Of a stretch of DNA of 6,802 nucleotides, positions 6,173 through 6,802 are shown piece by piece; positions within the stretch are counted from its first letter, which is position 1, and every line of letters starts with the position of its first letter. The notes beneath the pieces are model-generated. The model was not told the DNA's origin. It did no database searches and was given only the letters and a program-made list of their open reading frames with translations. The stretch comes from Desulfobacterales bacterium (lineage in GTDB: Bacteria; Desulfobacterota; Desulfobacteria; Desulfobacterales; JAUWMJ01), in contig JAUWMJ010000172.1 of assembly GCA_030613225.1 (NCBI GenBank), positions 1 to 6,802 of the forward strand, in the 5' to 3' direction. A program made the position numbers and the translations under genes.

Positions 6173-6206
6173 AACCTCTGAACTCTGAACCTTTGAACCT
6201 GTGAAC
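6173..6206. repeat. Right arm: inverted, degenerate copy of the TTCAG repeat
   Basis: On the plus strand CTGAA (the complement of TTCAG) or one-mismatch forms occur at 6178, 6185, 6193 and 6201, spaced 7, 8 and 8 bases. That is the same rhythm as the left arm in the opposite orientation. The two arms could fold together around about 157 bp, bounding a possible 224-bp MITE-like element (5983-6206). Confidence 0.7.
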
Positions 6207-6269
6207 GGTTATGAAAAAATAATTTTCAGAGTCTATACTTACCTTCGGGAGCCTTAAGGAGAAAATGAA

Positions 6270-6802
6270 ATGTATTTCCTTGGTCTTGATATCGGCAGTC
6301 TTTCCTGTGATGCAGTACTGATTGATGAAATGAAAAATATATTGTCCTCATCGGTAATTCCCACCGGGGTAAAAAACATAAAATCCATTGCCCTGGTGAA
6401 AAAGAACATCCTTGATGCATCCGGAATTATGGAAAAGGATATCAGATCAATTATTTCCACGGGATATGGCAGGACCAGGGTCAAAGAAAAAGACGACGCG
6501 GTCACTGAGATCACATGGCATGCAAAAGGAATAAAACATGTGATCCCTGAGACCCGGATTCTCATTGATATCGGGGGACAGGACAGCAAAGCCATCCACC
6601 TTGATCCGGATGGGAATGTGGTGGATTTTGCCATGAATGATAAATGCGCTGCAGGAACCGGCAGATTCCTGGAAGCCATGGCAAGGGCTCTGGAAGTGGA
6701 TATCAACGAATTGGGAGACCTGGACAAAGGAGCGACAAGCGACCTTGTCCTGAGCAGCATGTGTACGGTATTTGCTGAAAGTGAAGTAGTTTCGCTGATT
6801 GC
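6270..6802 (+). CDS. 2-hydroxyacyl-CoA dehydratase/benzoyl-CoA reductase activase, N-terminal 177 codons (C-terminus beyond right edge)
   Basis: This is a BadF/BadG/BcrA/HgdC-family ATPase of the ASKHA fold. As a dimer sharing one [4Fe-4S] cluster, family members hydrolyse ATP to deliver a low-potential electron to the dehydratase or reductase. Visible motifs: phosphate-1 loop LGLDIGSLSCDA (4-15), STGYGRTRV (63-71), phosphate-2 loop LIDIGGQDSKAI (98-109), and the cluster ligands Cys126 in NDKCAAGTGRF and Cys165 in SSMCTVFAESE. These cysteines match the positions and surroundings of the HgdC ligands almost exactly. AAGGAG eight bases before ATG 6270 fixes the start; an earlier ATG at 6265 is in another frame. 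About 80-90 residues would remain for an HgdC-sized protein. Its place behind the two subunit genes identifies it as their reductase. Class I benzoyl-CoA reductase needs two such proteins; only one is seen before the window ends. Confidence 0.95.
   Translation, partial: MYFLGLDIGSLSCDAVLIDEMKNILSSSVIPTGVKNIKSIALVKKNILDASGIMEKDIRSIISTGYGRTRVKEKDDAVTEITWHAKGIKHVIPETRILIDIGGQDSKAIHLDPDGNVVDFAMNDKCAAGTGRFLEAMARALEVDINELGDLDKGATSDLVLSSMCTVFAESEVVSLI

Larger units (their letters stand above)
5970..6269. other. 300-bp gap between the large subunit gene and the activase gene
   Basis: No gene is seen. The gap is mostly filled by the inverted pair of TTCAG-type repeats and the roughly 157 bp between them. 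After the second arm come a short hairpin, TGAAAA-AATAA-TTTTCA (6212-6228), and the activase ribosome binding site AAGGAG (6256-6261). A TATACT at 6234-6239 could be a -10 box but has no good -35. There is no clear terminator, so the activase is probably still read from the MarR promoter. Confidence 0.6.

Noticed and set aside
6194..6239. TTGAAC and TATACT considered as a separate activase promoter
   Set aside because: The spacing is far outside 16-19 bases, and TTGAAC belongs to the repeat arm.

Overview
The window looks like chromosomal DNA from an anaerobic, moderately AT-rich bacterium, most likely a sulfate reducer of the Desulfobacterota (Desulfobacteraceae-like). This is inferred from the gene types: an oxygen-sensitive radical CoA-ester dehydratase/reductase system with its ATP-driven activase, and a V4R-type sensor fused to a LuxR helix-turn-helix. 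No RNA gene, CRISPR array, phage gene or complete insertion sequence is visible.

Left part, minus strand (1-2491): the first 227 codons of D-3-phosphoglycerate dehydrogenase (serA) run off the left edge. Upstream of it on the same strand are a 415-residue XylR_N/V4R/coiled-coil/LuxR regulator (800-2047) and an unrecognised 98-residue protein with four clustered cysteines (2195-2491). serA appears to have its own promoter.

Middle (2492-3242): about 750 bp of divergent non-coding DNA. It holds a degenerate TTCAG array, several dyads, a 64-nt imperfect hairpin that may belong to a dispersed intergenic element, and a near-consensus sigma70 promoter with a perfect 12-bp palindrome in its spacer.

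Right part, plus strand (3243-6802): this promoter drives a tightly packed set: a MarR-family regulator, a 355-residue and a 402-residue subunit of the 2-hydroxyacyl-CoA dehydratase/benzoyl-CoA reductase (HgdB/BcrC, PF06050-like) family, and, after a 300-bp gap, the start of the matching BadF/BadG/BcrA/HgdC-type activase. The MarR gene overlaps the first subunit gene by ATGA, and the two subunit genes are one base apart. The gap before the activase holds two inverted arms of 7/8-bp-period TTCAG repeats.

Working model: the activase hydrolyses ATP to push one low-potential electron at a time into the iron-sulfur heterodimer, which then reduces or dehydrates an unidentified CoA ester. The MarR protein probably represses its own operon and is released by the substrate or product. 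The V4R regulator next door may sense a related, possibly aromatic, compound, but nothing in the sequence proves that link. The substrate cannot be read from this window, and the set is the best candidate here for an undescribed enzyme system.
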